NCBI RefSeq assembly: GCF_002368195.1
Contig: NZ_AP018178.1
Coordinates: forward strand, 1,682,238-1,746,237
Source: Calothrix sp. NIES-2100
GTDB taxonomy: Bacteria > Cyanobacteriota > Cyanobacteriia > Cyanobacteriales > Nostocaceae
Direction: 5' to 3'
DNA length: 64,000 bases
Shown here: piece after piece, positions 24,136 through 33,322 of the stretch
Numbering within the stretch: position 1 is the first letter of the stretch
How the letters are laid out: each line of letters starts with the position of its first letter
Position numbers and translations under genes: made by a program
Notes under the pieces: model-generated
What the model saw: the letters and a program-made list of their open reading frames with translations, nothing else
What the model was told of the DNA's origin: nothing
Databases searched by the model: none

Positions 24136-25476
24136 GTGAAAAACAAAATACAACTTATAGATAGATTCAGACTGGGTTTGGCGGTGTCGGTGGCGAAAGG
24201 CGTGACGTTTATGGTGCGATCGCTCCGCCTCGGTGCTGCTAGTGTATTACCAGGCTCGATTGCTCGTAAAATTGAACCCAGGCTGTTGCAATTATTGAGT
24301 CAGCAGGTAAAACAAGGGACAATTCTCATTGCTGGGACTAATGGTAAAACTACCACATCGCTGCTGTTACGGGAGATTCTAGAACGCAAAGGCTATCGTG
24401 TTTCCCATAATTCTACAGGCGCGAATCTGGAAAATGGTTTGATGACGGCGCTGATGGATAACGCCAGCTTAACGGGTAGCTTGGATGTTGACTATGCGAT
24501 TTTGGAAGTTGATGAGAACATCTTACCTAGGGTATTAGCACCGATTCAACCAAAGCTCATCATGTGTTTAAATTTGTTTCGCGACCAACTCGACAGGTAC
24601 GGCGAAGTCGATACTATTAGTAAACGCTGGGGAAGTGCGATCGCTACTTTACCACCCCAAACCATCGTAGTGGCAAATGCTGATGACCCGACTATTTGCT
24701 ATCTCGGTCAACAATTAACCCAACAGCGCGTCTCGTTTTTCGGTTTGACTGAACCAGAACATTATTTAGAAGCCATTCCCCATGCTGTTGATTCTATCTA
24801 TTGCCCCAGATGCGGACAAGCTCTCGACTACGAAGGCGTGTATTTGTCCCACATGGGCGAATATAGCTGTTCTAAATGCGGCTTTAGTAGAAGTCAACCC
24901 AGCCTTAACAGCAGCGAATGGCCGCAAATTCTTGTAGGGTTGTACAACAAATACAATACCTTAGCTGCTGCCACCGCTGCCCAAGAATTAGGCGTTGATG
25001 AGGCGACTATCCGCGATACCATTCCCCACTTCCAAGCAGCTTTTGGACGTGCGGAAGATTTAGAAATCAACGGTAAAAAAGTGCGGATTTTATTATCGAA
25101 AAATCCTGTCGGGACTAATGAAACAATTCGCGTAGTCACCCAAAGCACAGATAAAACTACTTTGCTGGTATTAAACGACCGAGTCCAAGATGGCGAAGAT
25201 GTATCTTGGATTTGGGATGTAGATACAGAAAAACTAGTCCAGCGTGGAGGTACTTTAGTTGTGAGTGGCGATCGCGCTTATGATATGGCCTTACGTCTGC
25301 GTTATAGCGATCCCAACCCTAACAGTAATTTTAATCTAATTGTGGAAGAAGATTTACGTGATGCTATAAACACAGCATTAGCGCGGACACCCAAAAACGA
25401 AACCCTGCATATTTTACCCACATACACAGCCATGTTGAGTGTCCGAGAAGTCTTAACTGGGAGGAAGATTCGGTAA
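24136..25476 (+). CDS. murT: Lipid II isoglutaminyl synthase, Mur ligase subunit MurT
   Basis: 446 residues, GTG start. Mur-ligase ATP site GTNGKTTTS at residues 67-75, and a four-Cys zinc ribbon (CPRCG ... CSKCG, about residues 223-252) inserted in the central domain, which is diagnostic for MurT rather than MurC-F. The C-terminal DUF1727 part includes NPVGTNETIR and LNDRVQDGEDVSWIWD. MurT with GatD amidates the D-glutamate of the lipid II stem peptide. The gatD gene lies 980 bp downstream on the same strand, separated by a minus-strand gene and repeats. Confidence 0.92.
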   Translation: MKNKIQLIDRFRLGLAVSVAKGVTFMVRSLRLGAASVLPGSIARKIEPRLLQLLSQQVKQGTILIAGTNGKTTTSLLLREILERKGYRVSHNSTGANLENGLMTALMDNASLTGSLDVDYAILEVDENILPRVLAPIQPKLIMCLNLFRDQLDRYGEVDTISKRWGSAIATLPPQTIVVANADDPTICYLGQQLTQQRVSFFGLTEPEHYLEAIPHAVDSIYCPRCGQALDYEGVYLSHMGEYSCSKCGFSRSQPSLNSSEWPQILVGLYNKYNTLAAATAAQELGVDEATIRDTIPHFQAAFGRAEDLEINGKKVRILLSKNPVGTNETIRVVTQSTDKTTLLVLNDRVQDGEDVSWIWDVDTEKLVQRGGTLVVSGDRAYDMALRLRYSDPNPNSNFNLIVEEDLRDAINTALARTPKNETLHILPTYTAMLSVREVLTGRKIR

Positions 25477-25620
25477 TTGGGCATGGGGCATTGGGCATTG
25501 GGCATTGGGCATTGGGCATTGGGCATTGGGCATGGGTGATTTCTCCGTGTCCCAGCGTCTCCCCCATCCCCCTTCCCTTGTCTCCCTTGTCCCCTAATCC
25601 CTACATCCTAGCCCCTAGCC
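25476..25620. repeat. GGGCATT heptamer repeat tract
   Basis: Seven or more GGGCATT/GGGCATG units (25481-25532), followed by CCCTTGTCTCCCTTGTCC low-complexity DNA. Confidence 0.85.
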
Positions 25621-25626
25621 CCTAAC

Positions 25627-26028
25627 CTATTGCAACTTCACGGCGGCGCGTTGAATCGGTAGCACTTCTTCTAAAGTCATCTCATGGTCAGCTGTGAGAT
25701 GGCTACTACAGCAAATTGTACTAAAGAAGACTTGTTGACCAACTAATGCGGAAAAATGTTGTTGTAAAAGTAAGCGGGAGGTAATATCTCCTAATAATTC
25801 TCCCAGGTCTTTGGTAAGTTGGTCTTTATCATCACGGTGAACCATTCTATATTTAAACTTGGTTTCACCTACTAAATCTTTCACAGCCGAATCAAAATTA
25901 TCTTTCTTACCTTGAACATAAGCAAAAGCTTGTTCTTCTAAGAACTTCCATGCTTCGGGGAAAATCTCCCGAATTTTTTCGAGATGATTCTCTGTTTGGT
26001 AGACTAATGTAGCAGTTTTACAATCCAT
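25627..26028 (-). CDS. Conserved hypothetical protein
   Basis: 133 residues from the ATG at 26028; the frame reaches 26055, but the extra residues (LHNLKYYF) look like untranslated leader. Soluble and helical: KIREIFPEAWKFLEEQAFAY, then DRDDKDQLTKDLG-type charged segments and VFFSTICCSSHLTADHEMTL near the end. No family recognised. It stands between murT and gatD on the opposite strand, so it is not part of that unit. 26056-26456 holds no other gene, only AT-rich DNA and a short GTCAACA heptamer tract at 26400-26436. Confidence 0.6.
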   Translation of the reverse strand: MDCKTATLVYQTENHLEKIREIFPEAWKFLEEQAFAYVQGKKDNFDSAVKDLVGETKFKYRMVHRDDKDQLTKDLGELLGDITSRLLLQQHFSALVGQQVFFSTICCSSHLTADHEMTLEEVLPIQRAAVKLQ

Positions 26029-26456
26029 AAAGTAATATTTCAGGTTGTGAAGCAAACCTATGACAATCTGTAATCTTACGACTCAACAGGAAAAGTGAAA
26101 CTGAATTTTTGTAATTCCCTGATAACTCATTTGGGATTATCGGCAAAATGTTACTGCAAAACTGTTACATAAACTACGAATAAACATAGCAATTAAGACA
26201 AATGTGCGATATGCTTACCCAGACTCTAGATATACACCGGATTCTGCGCTCATAAATAGAAAAAGATATGAGTGATTCATTTATGCAAGAGACACAACTA
26301 AGGATAAAAACTTTCTGCTTCCTTCTGCCCTCTGCCTTATTTTCAACTTAGACGGTCATGTGATAAATCACACAACTGCGGCAGGAAAATCTCTCTTAAG
26401 AGTCAACAGTCAACAGTCAACAGTCAACAGTCAACACTATTTTCAAATTAGATTAT

Positions 26457-27275
26457 ATGACTTCTCAAAAATTTGAAATTACAATTGGTTGGTTATATCC
26501 GACGCTGATGAGTACCTATGGCGATCGCGGTAATGTTATTACTATAGAACGCCGCGCTCAATGGCGGGGATACAGTGTTAAAGTTTTACCCTTAGATCAA
26601 AATGCTACCGCAGAAGATATTAAATCTGTAGACTTGATTGTCGGTGGTGGCGCACAAGACCGCCAGCAAGAAATTGTCATGCGTGATTTGCAAGGTGTAA
26701 AAGCCGATGCCATGCGTGAAAAAATTGAAAATGGCACACCGGGAGTATTTACCTGTGGTTCACCCCAGTTACTCGGACATTATTATGAACCCGGATTAGG
26801 ACAACGCATTGAAGGTTTAGGAATATTAGATTTAGTCTCCGTCCATCCTGGTGAAAATACCAAACGCTGCATAGGTAACTTAGTAATTGAAGTTACAGCC
26901 TCTCGCCTAGCGCAAGATTTAAAAGCCATGACAGGTAGCACACCGTATTTAGTCGGCTTTGAAAATCACGGCGGACGCACCAAGCTGGGGAAAGTCGAAG
27001 CTTTGGGAAAAGTAGTTTACGGTTTGGGCAATAATGGTGAAGATGGAACTGAGGGAGCATTTTATCAGAATGCGATCGCAACCTATTCCCACGGCCCCCT
27101 GTTACCAAAAAATCCTTTTGTCGCAGATTGGTTAATTCAAACAGCATTGCGCCTGAAGTATCAACAGCCAATTACCCTAGAACCCTTGGATGATACTTTA
27201 GCAATGCAAGCACGGGAAGCCATGTTTAAGCGGTTGAAAGTCAATTTACCAACACCAGCAGCGGCTAACGTTTAA
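26457..27275 (+). CDS. gatD: Lipid II isoglutaminyl synthase, glutamine amidotransferase subunit GatD
   Basis: 272 residues of the CobB/CobQ-like glutamine amidotransferase class. Nucleophile Cys100 in VFTCGSPQLLG and catalytic His171 in FENHGGRTKLG are both present. The N-terminus YPTLMSTYGDRGNVITI is typical for GatD. It releases ammonia from glutamine and passes it to MurT for amidation of lipid II D-iGlu. It acts in the cytoplasm as a heterodimer with MurT, encoded 1 kb upstream. In firmicutes the two genes normally touch; here they are split. Confidence 0.92.
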   Translation: MTSQKFEITIGWLYPTLMSTYGDRGNVITIERRAQWRGYSVKVLPLDQNATAEDIKSVDLIVGGGAQDRQQEIVMRDLQGVKADAMREKIENGTPGVFTCGSPQLLGHYYEPGLGQRIEGLGILDLVSVHPGENTKRCIGNLVIEVTASRLAQDLKAMTGSTPYLVGFENHGGRTKLGKVEALGKVVYGLGNNGEDGTEGAFYQNAIATYSHGPLLPKNPFVADWLIQTALRLKYQQPITLEPLDDTLAMQAREAMFKRLKVNLPTPAAANV

Positions 27276-27286
27276 TTCACTTTAGT

Positions 27287-27480
27287 AAGGACTGAAGTCC
27301 TTAACTCAGCAAACGCGCCGAGAATATTAGATAGTGCTACTTTAAAATCTCCGCTTCGTTGCCAAACCGCCTGGGAATGAATTCCAAGGCTAATAGCTAA
27401 AGTCTACTAAAGTAGACTCGTAAGGATTTCAGTCCACTGAAGTGGACTTACGCTATTAGCCCGGAACTTCAGTTCTGGGC
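27287..27480. repeat. Cluster of four short palindromes with ACT..AGT centres
   Basis: AAGGACTGAAGTCCTT (27287-27302), AGTCTACTAAAGTAGACT (27401-27418), AGTCCACTGAAGTGGACT (27431-27448) and GCCCGGAACTTCAGTTCTGGGC with one mismatch (27459-27480). All share an ACT-2nt-AGT core. It is noncoding. Confidence 0.85.
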
Positions 27481-27574
27481 GAGATGACACTCAGCAAGGT
27501 AATGACAAGGGTTTACAGGGTAGGTTTCAAGCGTACTACATCACAGCATATCAAAAGGTGATGGGTTAAATATT

Positions 27575-27955
27575 ATGAGCAAGCCAAGTATTAAATATGA
27601 TGAAACAAGCGATACACTAACTGTTTGCTTTGAACCAGGTTCGCCAGCAACAGGAATAGAATTGACCGACCATATTCTATTGCGAATTAATCAACAACAG
27701 TGTCAGGCGGTAAGTATAGCTTTTTTTGACTATTCCGTGTTGGCGCAAAAAACAGAGATGGGAACCCGCAGCTTTCCCCTGACTGGCTTATCTCAAATAT
27801 CAAGCGACCTCAAAGAGATAGTTTTTAATATTTTGTTGACTCCCCCAGTGTCCGATTTTTTGCAGCTTTCTGCTTATACAGTATCTCTCGTAGAAACTAT
27901 TCCAATCATTTCACTCCAGCCCATACTTGTTGAAATGACTAAAGCCAGTGCTTAA
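27575..27955 (+). CDS. DUF2283-like small protein
   Basis: 126 residues. The N-terminus SIKYDETSDTLTVCFEPG followed by GIELTDHILLRIN resembles DUF2283, a small beta-rich family found in many cyanobacterial and archaeal genomes and often close to toxin-antitoxin loci. The second half (residues 60-126) is longer than a minimal DUF2283 protein and has alternating hydrophobic strands. No catalytic motif is visible. It stands alone, with 228 bp to the ROCO gene. Function unknown. Confidence 0.6.
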   Translation: MSKPSIKYDETSDTLTVCFEPGSPATGIELTDHILLRINQQQCQAVSIAFFDYSVLAQKTEMGTRSFPLTGLSQISSDLKEIVFNILLTPPVSDFLQLSAYTVSLVETIPIISLQPILVEMTKASA

Positions 27956-28183
27956 CGGTTTATAACGACAGCGTTTGAGTTAGGGCTTAGCTGAACAGTA
28001 TTACTTTTCGCGCCTAAATTCAGCAATGCCTGAGTGATAATGATATATTACCCTCAGAATCCGTAAAAATTGATAGTACTAATGTAGTTGGTTACTGAAA
28101 CACTACTCTTACTGAGATGCTCCCACATATTCCAGTCAATTAGGTGCATGAAGCGGGATTGTATTTGATTTCAAGATACCAGT

Positions 28184-30973
28184 ATGACAACTACACCTCA
28201 GCGTGTCCGGCAAACAATTCAACAAGCGAAAGAGAAACAGCTTAAAGAATTAGATTTAAGCAATTATTTGTGGACTGACGAGCAGGACAAATCAATAGAG
28301 ATTCCTACTGAGGTGTTTGAACTCAAATGGTTAGAAGTCTTGAGTTTAAGAGGCAACGAAATCACGACAATACCGGAAGCCATTACCCGCCTGCAACACT
28401 TAACTAAGCTGGATTTAAGCGGCAATCAAATAAAGAAGATACCGGAAGCCATCACCTGCCTGCAACAATTAACTTGGCTGGATTTAAGCTACAACCAAAT
28501 AAAGAGGATACCGGAAGCCATCACCCGCCTGCAACACGTAACTAAGCTGGATTTAAGCGGCAATCAAATCACGACGATATCAGAAGCCATTACCCACCTA
28601 CAAAAATTAACTTGGTTGAATTTAAGCTACAACCAAATCAGAACGATACCGGAAGCCATCACCCACCTACAACAATTAACTTGGCTAAATTTAAGTTACA
28701 ATCAAATCCGGATGATACCGGAAGCCATCACCCGCCTCCAACAATTAACTTGGCTAAATTTAAGTTACAACCAAATCCGGATGATGCCGGAAGTCATCAC
28801 CCGCCTCCAACAATTAACTTGGCTGAATTTAAGCCACAACCAAATAACAACGATACCGGAAGCCATCACTCACCTGCAACAATTAACTTGGCTGAATTTA
28901 AGCTACAACCAAATAAAGAGGATACCGGAAGCCATCACCCGCCTGCAAAACTTCAATGAGCTGAATTTAAGCTACAACCAAATAACGACGATACCGGAAG
29001 CCATCACTCACCTGCAACAATTAACTTGGCTGAATTTAAGCGACAACCCCATTGAAAAGCCACCACTAGAAGTGGTTAAAAAAGGTATTGGCTCGATTAA
29101 AGATTATTTCCGACAAGTGGAAGCACAAGGAACAGATTATCTGTATGAAGCAAAATTGCTGATTGTTGGCGAAGCAGGCGCAGGTAAGACAACACTGGCT
29201 AAGAAAATTGAAAACCAAAATTATCAACTTCAGGAAGAAGGTTCAACAAAGGGTATTGAGGTCATCCAGTGGCGTTTTTCAATGGAAAATGGGCGCGAAT
29301 TTCGAGTTAATATCTGGGACTTTGGCGGACAGGAAATTTATCATGCCACCCACCAATTTTTCCTCACCAAGCGTTCCCTCTATACCTTGGTAGCAGATAA
29401 TCGCAAAGAAGACACCAATTTTTACTATTGGTTGAATGTGGTGGAATTGTTGAGCGATAATAGTCCAGTAATAATTATCAAAAATGAAAAGCAAGACCGT
29501 CCCCGTGAAATTAATGAACCACAATTGCGAGGACGATTTACCAACCTAAAGACAACCTTAGCAACTAACTTTGCTACTAATCGGGGTTTAACGGAAGTTC
29601 TGCGAGAAATTAAGCATTATATTACCTCTCTACCTCATATTGGCACAGCACTTCCCACAACCTGGGTGAGAGTTCGGGAAGCCTTAGAGAATGACCCACG
29701 TAATTACATTAGTTTAGATGAATATTTGCAAATTTGCCAAAAAAATGGCTTCACCCAAGATAAAGACAAATTGCAATTAAGTAACTATCTGCACGATATA
29801 GGCGTGTGCTTACACTTCCAAGAAGACCCGATTTTAAATAATATCGTCATCCTTCAACCTAAGTGGGGCACTGATGCAGTGTATAAAGTTCTGGACGATA
29901 AACAGGTAATTCTCAATTTGGGCAAGTTCACCTGGAAGGACTTGCAAAATATCTGGCATGAAGAACAATATGCCACAAAGCAAGGCGAACTTCTACAATT
30001 GATGATTAACTTCAAGTTGTGTTACGAAATTCCTAACAATCCTAGAACTTACATCGCGCCGCAACTTTTAACTGAAAAACAACCTGAATATTCCTGGAAC
30101 AAAGACAATAACATCATCATACGTTACATTTATGATTTCATGCCCAAAGGCTTGATTACCCAGTTGATAGTCGCTATGCATGGGTTGATTGATGAACAAA
30201 AATATGTCTGGAAAAGTGGAGTTATTCTCAGTCAAGATAATACGAAGGCAGAGGTAATTGAATATTACGACAACAGAGAAATTAAAATTCGCGTTGTAGG
30301 TCGGCACAAAAGAGATTTATTAACTCGTGTTACCTACGAAATCGATAAAATTCATGCTTCTTACAAACAGTTAAAATTTAATCAACTCATTCCTTGTAAT
30401 TGCTCAGTATGTAAAAATCAACAAGAGCCACACTTTTATAAATTTGAAAATTTAAGAAATCGGATTGCTAATCAAAAATATGATGTTGAATGTGATATTA
30501 GCTATAAAAAGGTAAATGTCTTGGGATTAATTGATGATGTCATGGACAGAAGCCAGTTAACTCAAACAGAAACAAATAGACTATGTGGTGATATTTATAT
30601 TAATACTGACAAGATAGACGTTTTGCAACTACAACAAGGAAATAATGTGATGACAGAACAGCCAAACAATCAAGAAAATTCTAAACCGGAAGTACAATTT
30701 ACACTTCCGTTTGCTTTTAGAAACGGAATGTTTTATGTATTTTTATTCTCAATTGTATTTAATACAATAGGCATTTTTGCAGGGTTATTACCAATTTATT
30801 CTTTAGCGTTAACTATTATTGGTACTGTTATTATTATGACATTAATTGGAGTTTTACAACTTCGTCAGGACGATCGCCTTTCTGAGAAATCTTTTGTCGA
30901 TTTAGTAAGAATGGTTCTAAAGCAGTTACCTTTAATTGGTAATTTGATAGATATGTTTCAGCGTAATAAATAA
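28184..30973 (+). CDS. ROCO family LRR-Roc-COR GTPase with C-terminal membrane segments
   Basis: 929 residues. Residues ~45-285 hold ten consecutive 23-residue leucine-rich repeats (IPEAITRLQQLTWLNLSYNQ type). The Roc GTPase follows: Walker A GEAGAGKT at 329-336 and switch II DFGGQ at 379-383. A COR domain spans about 520-770 (LPTTWVRVREALEND, CLHFQEDPILNNIVILQPKW). The end has a linker and two hydrophobic segments (~845-890). ROCO proteins are GTP-dependent dimerising switches; there is no kinase domain as in LRRK2. The C-terminal anchor suggests signalling at a membrane. Repeats are nearly identical at DNA level (69-bp period). Confidence 0.92.
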   Translation: MTTTPQRVRQTIQQAKEKQLKELDLSNYLWTDEQDKSIEIPTEVFELKWLEVLSLRGNEITTIPEAITRLQHLTKLDLSGNQIKKIPEAITCLQQLTWLDLSYNQIKRIPEAITRLQHVTKLDLSGNQITTISEAITHLQKLTWLNLSYNQIRTIPEAITHLQQLTWLNLSYNQIRMIPEAITRLQQLTWLNLSYNQIRMMPEVITRLQQLTWLNLSHNQITTIPEAITHLQQLTWLNLSYNQIKRIPEAITRLQNFNELNLSYNQITTIPEAITHLQQLTWLNLSDNPIEKPPLEVVKKGIGSIKDYFRQVEAQGTDYLYEAKLLIVGEAGAGKTTLAKKIENQNYQLQEEGSTKGIEVIQWRFSMENGREFRVNIWDFGGQEIYHATHQFFLTKRSLYTLVADNRKEDTNFYYWLNVVELLSDNSPVIIIKNEKQDRPREINEPQLRGRFTNLKTTLATNFATNRGLTEVLREIKHYITSLPHIGTALPTTWVRVREALENDPRNYISLDEYLQICQKNGFTQDKDKLQLSNYLHDIGVCLHFQEDPILNNIVILQPKWGTDAVYKVLDDKQVILNLGKFTWKDLQNIWHEEQYATKQGELLQLMINFKLCYEIPNNPRTYIAPQLLTEKQPEYSWNKDNNIIIRYIYDFMPKGLITQLIVAMHGLIDEQKYVWKSGVILSQDNTKAEVIEYYDNREIKIRVVGRHKRDLLTRVTYEIDKIHASYKQLKFNQLIPCNCSVCKNQQEPHFYKFENLRNRIANQKYDVECDISYKKVNVLGLIDDVMDRSQLTQTETNRLCGDIYINTDKIDVLQLQQGNNVMTEQPNNQENSKPEVQFTLPFAFRNGMFYVFLFSIVFNTIGIFAGLLPIYSLALTIIGTVIIMTLIGVLQLRQDDRLSEKSFVDLVRMVLKQLPLIGNLIDMFQRNK

Positions 30974-31138
30974 GTCGGTAGGGCTATGGCTTACAAACCC
31001 TGATATGGTGGGCATTGCCTACAGTATCCCATTTTGCGTATCTGATAGCGATCGCAATTGTATAATCCTGAGATGTGCATACTCAGGTCTATAATACAAA
31101 AATGCGATCGCGCTTTCACTATATTTAAACTCAAAAGT

Positions 31139-31348
31139 CAACTTTTGCGACTCGTAAATTAATTTTTACAACTCGTCAAGCAACTTTTACAACTCGTAAA
31201 TCAACTTTTGCGACTCGTAAATTAACTTTTGCAACTCGTAAATCAACTTTTGCAACTCGTAAATTAACTTTTGCGACTCGTAAATCAACTTTTGCGACTC
31301 GTAAATTAACTTTTGCGACTCGTAAATTAACTTTTGCGACTCTTAAAT
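31139..31348. repeat. Tandem array C: ten 21-bp repeats
   Basis: Units start at 31139 and every 21 bp to 31328, consensus CAACTTTTGCGACTCGTAAA plus T, with C/T and A/G changes. A degraded unit follows. Same period as arrays A and B but an unrelated sequence. The rest of 30974-31138 holds only HIP1 sites. Confidence 0.95.
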
Positions 31349-31375
31349 CAAAGTTTAGAAATCGTATAGCTGCTA

Positions 31376-31930
31376 TTACACTTTACCATCAATAGCCCCA
31401 AACTCAGGCGTGAACTGCTTCTGCATCCAATTTTCGGTATCGTCAGGCGATCGCAAATGTACAATTCTTAGATGGGCATACTCAGGTTTGGTAAATAGCT
31501 GCGGATATTCTCTGCGCTTTTGATTGTAAGTCTTCAGTGCCCACAAAATTACGGAATCACGACTAAAAGTAGTTTGCCATGTTTCGCGGTTGCCATTGCA
31601 GACTTGTTGTTGTGTCACTACCCGCGACAGAGTTCGCCGCAATATTCGCCTCATCACTACAGCCCAAGAATAATCTAACCACACAACTGTGTCAGCTTTT
31701 CCCCAAACAATATCGCGCACGATACTGTAGTTACCATCAACCACCCAACTATTACCTGATATTGCTTGAGAAACCCTCTCGCGCATGACAGCGTTTGGTG
31801 CTTCTATCCAGTTGGGTTCCCAGTGCAAGTAGTCTAATTCTACATGGGGTATATTGTGGCGAACAGAAATTTGCCGAGCCAACGTCGTTTTTCCTGAACC
31901 TGTGGTTCCGACAACACAAATACGCTGCAT
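31376..31930 (-). CDS. P-loop kinase-like ATPase (FlaR/adenylate kinase-like)
   Basis: 184 residues. Walker A GTTGSGKTT at residues 8-16, then ISVRHNIPHVELDYLHWEPNW, typical of the small adenylate-kinase-like family often annotated as DNA topology modulation protein FlaR. The lid region contains RRILRRTLSR. The natural substrate is unknown; the topology name comes from an old genetic effect and should not be taken literally. It points towards array C, which lies 27 bp past its stop. Confidence 0.72.
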   Translation of the reverse strand: MQRICVVGTTGSGKTTLARQISVRHNIPHVELDYLHWEPNWIEAPNAVMRERVSQAISGNSWVVDGNYSIVRDIVWGKADTVVWLDYSWAVVMRRILRRTLSRVVTQQQVCNGNRETWQTTFSRDSVILWALKTYNQKRREYPQLFTKPEYAHLRIVHLRSPDDTENWMQKQFTPEFGAIDGKV

Positions 31931-31980
31931 ATAGTAATTTTATGTCAGATGATGCATTATTACTACACTAGCCAGGGGTC

Positions 31981-32013
31981 AGATCCCCGACTTCTTCAAG
32001 AAGTCGGGGATCT
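31981..32013. repeat. Perfect 33-bp palindrome
   Basis: AGATCCCCGACTTCTT-C-AAGAAGTCGGGGATCT. It is a common cyanobacterial short palindrome; in either direction it could act as a terminator or an RNA hairpin. Confidence 0.8.
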
Positions 32014-32198
32014 CGCACGTCAGTTGTGTGTCAGTCTTAGCATAAACTTACGTCTGGGGTAGGATGCGAATTAAAACACTAAAAAATTGCCAAAAATCTC
32101 TAGCTTATTGCCTATATCTAGGAATCAATTTATCAATCAAATATTGCTGCTATATAATAGACGAATAACTCAATTATTATCTAAAACATACAGTAATT

Positions 32199-33230
32199 GT
32201 GAGCAATCAAAGCGCTGAAAACTTACTCAATATTCAGCTAGAAACAGCCGCAGATGATGGCTACAAATTTAGCTGGTTTGATTGGTTTTGCTTATGGTAT
32301 CCTCCAGGCTGGCTAATTTTATTTAACCGTCACTGGCAGCATTACCATACAGACCCCGATGGGTGGAATTGGCTAGAATATATATTATTTTTATTGCCTG
32401 GGGGATTTTATCTAGGGCTGCTGATGCGTTGGCTCCGTCTTGGTTGTCGTTCTCCACAAAAAGAAGTTGAGGAATTTAATCCCAAATATCAAAGCGCATT
32501 TGGCGAAGAAATTCTTGCTCCCATTGTGAAATATTATTTTCATGGGGAATTACAACAAATTGAAAATTTACCGTCAACAAGTCCATTGATTGTCGTCATG
32601 AATCATGCAGGAATGAGTTTTCCTTGGGACTTTTTGACCTTGGCTTATTTATTAAGTCAAGAACGAGGCTGGATAGTGCAACCTGTAGCAGAAGTTTCAT
32701 TGTTCGAGCATCCTTGGGTAATTTGGTGGTTACCGCCGGGATGGTCAAACGTTTTAGGTGGTGTGCGCGCAGAATTAGATGATTTTACAGCAGCCATGCA
32801 GCAACGTAAAATTCTCCTTTATGCACCAGAAGGTTTACGCGGCCCGCTAAAAGGTTGGAGAAACAGGTATCAACTGCAAAAATTTGATGTCAGTTTTAAG
32901 CAGTTGAGCGATCGCTATCAAGTTCCGATTCTCCCAGTAATTTGCCTTGGTAATGAATATTTGCATCCTTGGACGGTAAATCTTAAAAAATTGCAAAAAT
33001 TATTCAAATTACCATTCTTACCCTTATCGCCTTTAATGCTGCTGTTGATACTCTTTCCCTCAATGGGAGTTTGGGCTATGAAAACTCGACTACGTTATTT
33101 TATTCAACCTTTGGAACAAATAGATATAGAAGCTCCTGCAAACAATAAACGAGCCACCACTTATCAAAAAGTGCAACAATTTAGAGATAAATTACAAATG
33201 CAAATCAATCGGTTGGTCAATAGTCAATAG
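32199..33230 (+). CDS. PlsC-like lysophospholipid acyltransferase
   Basis: 343 residues, GTG start. Acyltransferase block I appears as MNHAGMSFPWD, a variant of the canonical NHxxxxD, as in the DAGAT/LPLAT-like subgroup; block III APEGLRGPLKG is clear near residue 207. Two hydrophobic segments (~residues 25-45 and ~60-82) and a third near 270-290 (LPLSPLMLLLILFP) indicate membrane attachment. It should move acyl groups to a glycerophospholipid or other lipid acceptor; which one is not known. Heptamer and CCTTGTCC repeats (33218-33310) follow. Confidence 0.75.
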   Translation: MSNQSAENLLNIQLETAADDGYKFSWFDWFCLWYPPGWLILFNRHWQHYHTDPDGWNWLEYILFLLPGGFYLGLLMRWLRLGCRSPQKEVEEFNPKYQSAFGEEILAPIVKYYFHGELQQIENLPSTSPLIVVMNHAGMSFPWDFLTLAYLLSQERGWIVQPVAEVSLFEHPWVIWWLPPGWSNVLGGVRAELDDFTAAMQQRKILLYAPEGLRGPLKGWRNRYQLQKFDVSFKQLSDRYQVPILPVICLGNEYLHPWTVNLKKLQKLFKLPFLPLSPLMLLLILFPSMGVWAMKTRLRYFIQPLEQIDIEAPANNKRATTYQKVQQFRDKLQMQINRLVNSQ

Positions 33231-33322
33231 TCAATAATCAGTTGTCAGTTATCAGTTGTCCTCCTTGTCCCCCTTGTCCTCCTTGTTCCCCTTGTCCCCC
33301 TTCCCTCATCCCCCTCATCCCC

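Noticed and set aside
28612..28959. Plus-strand frame with SHHPPPTINLAK repeats
   Set aside because: Out-of-frame shadow of the leucine-rich repeats of the ROCO gene.
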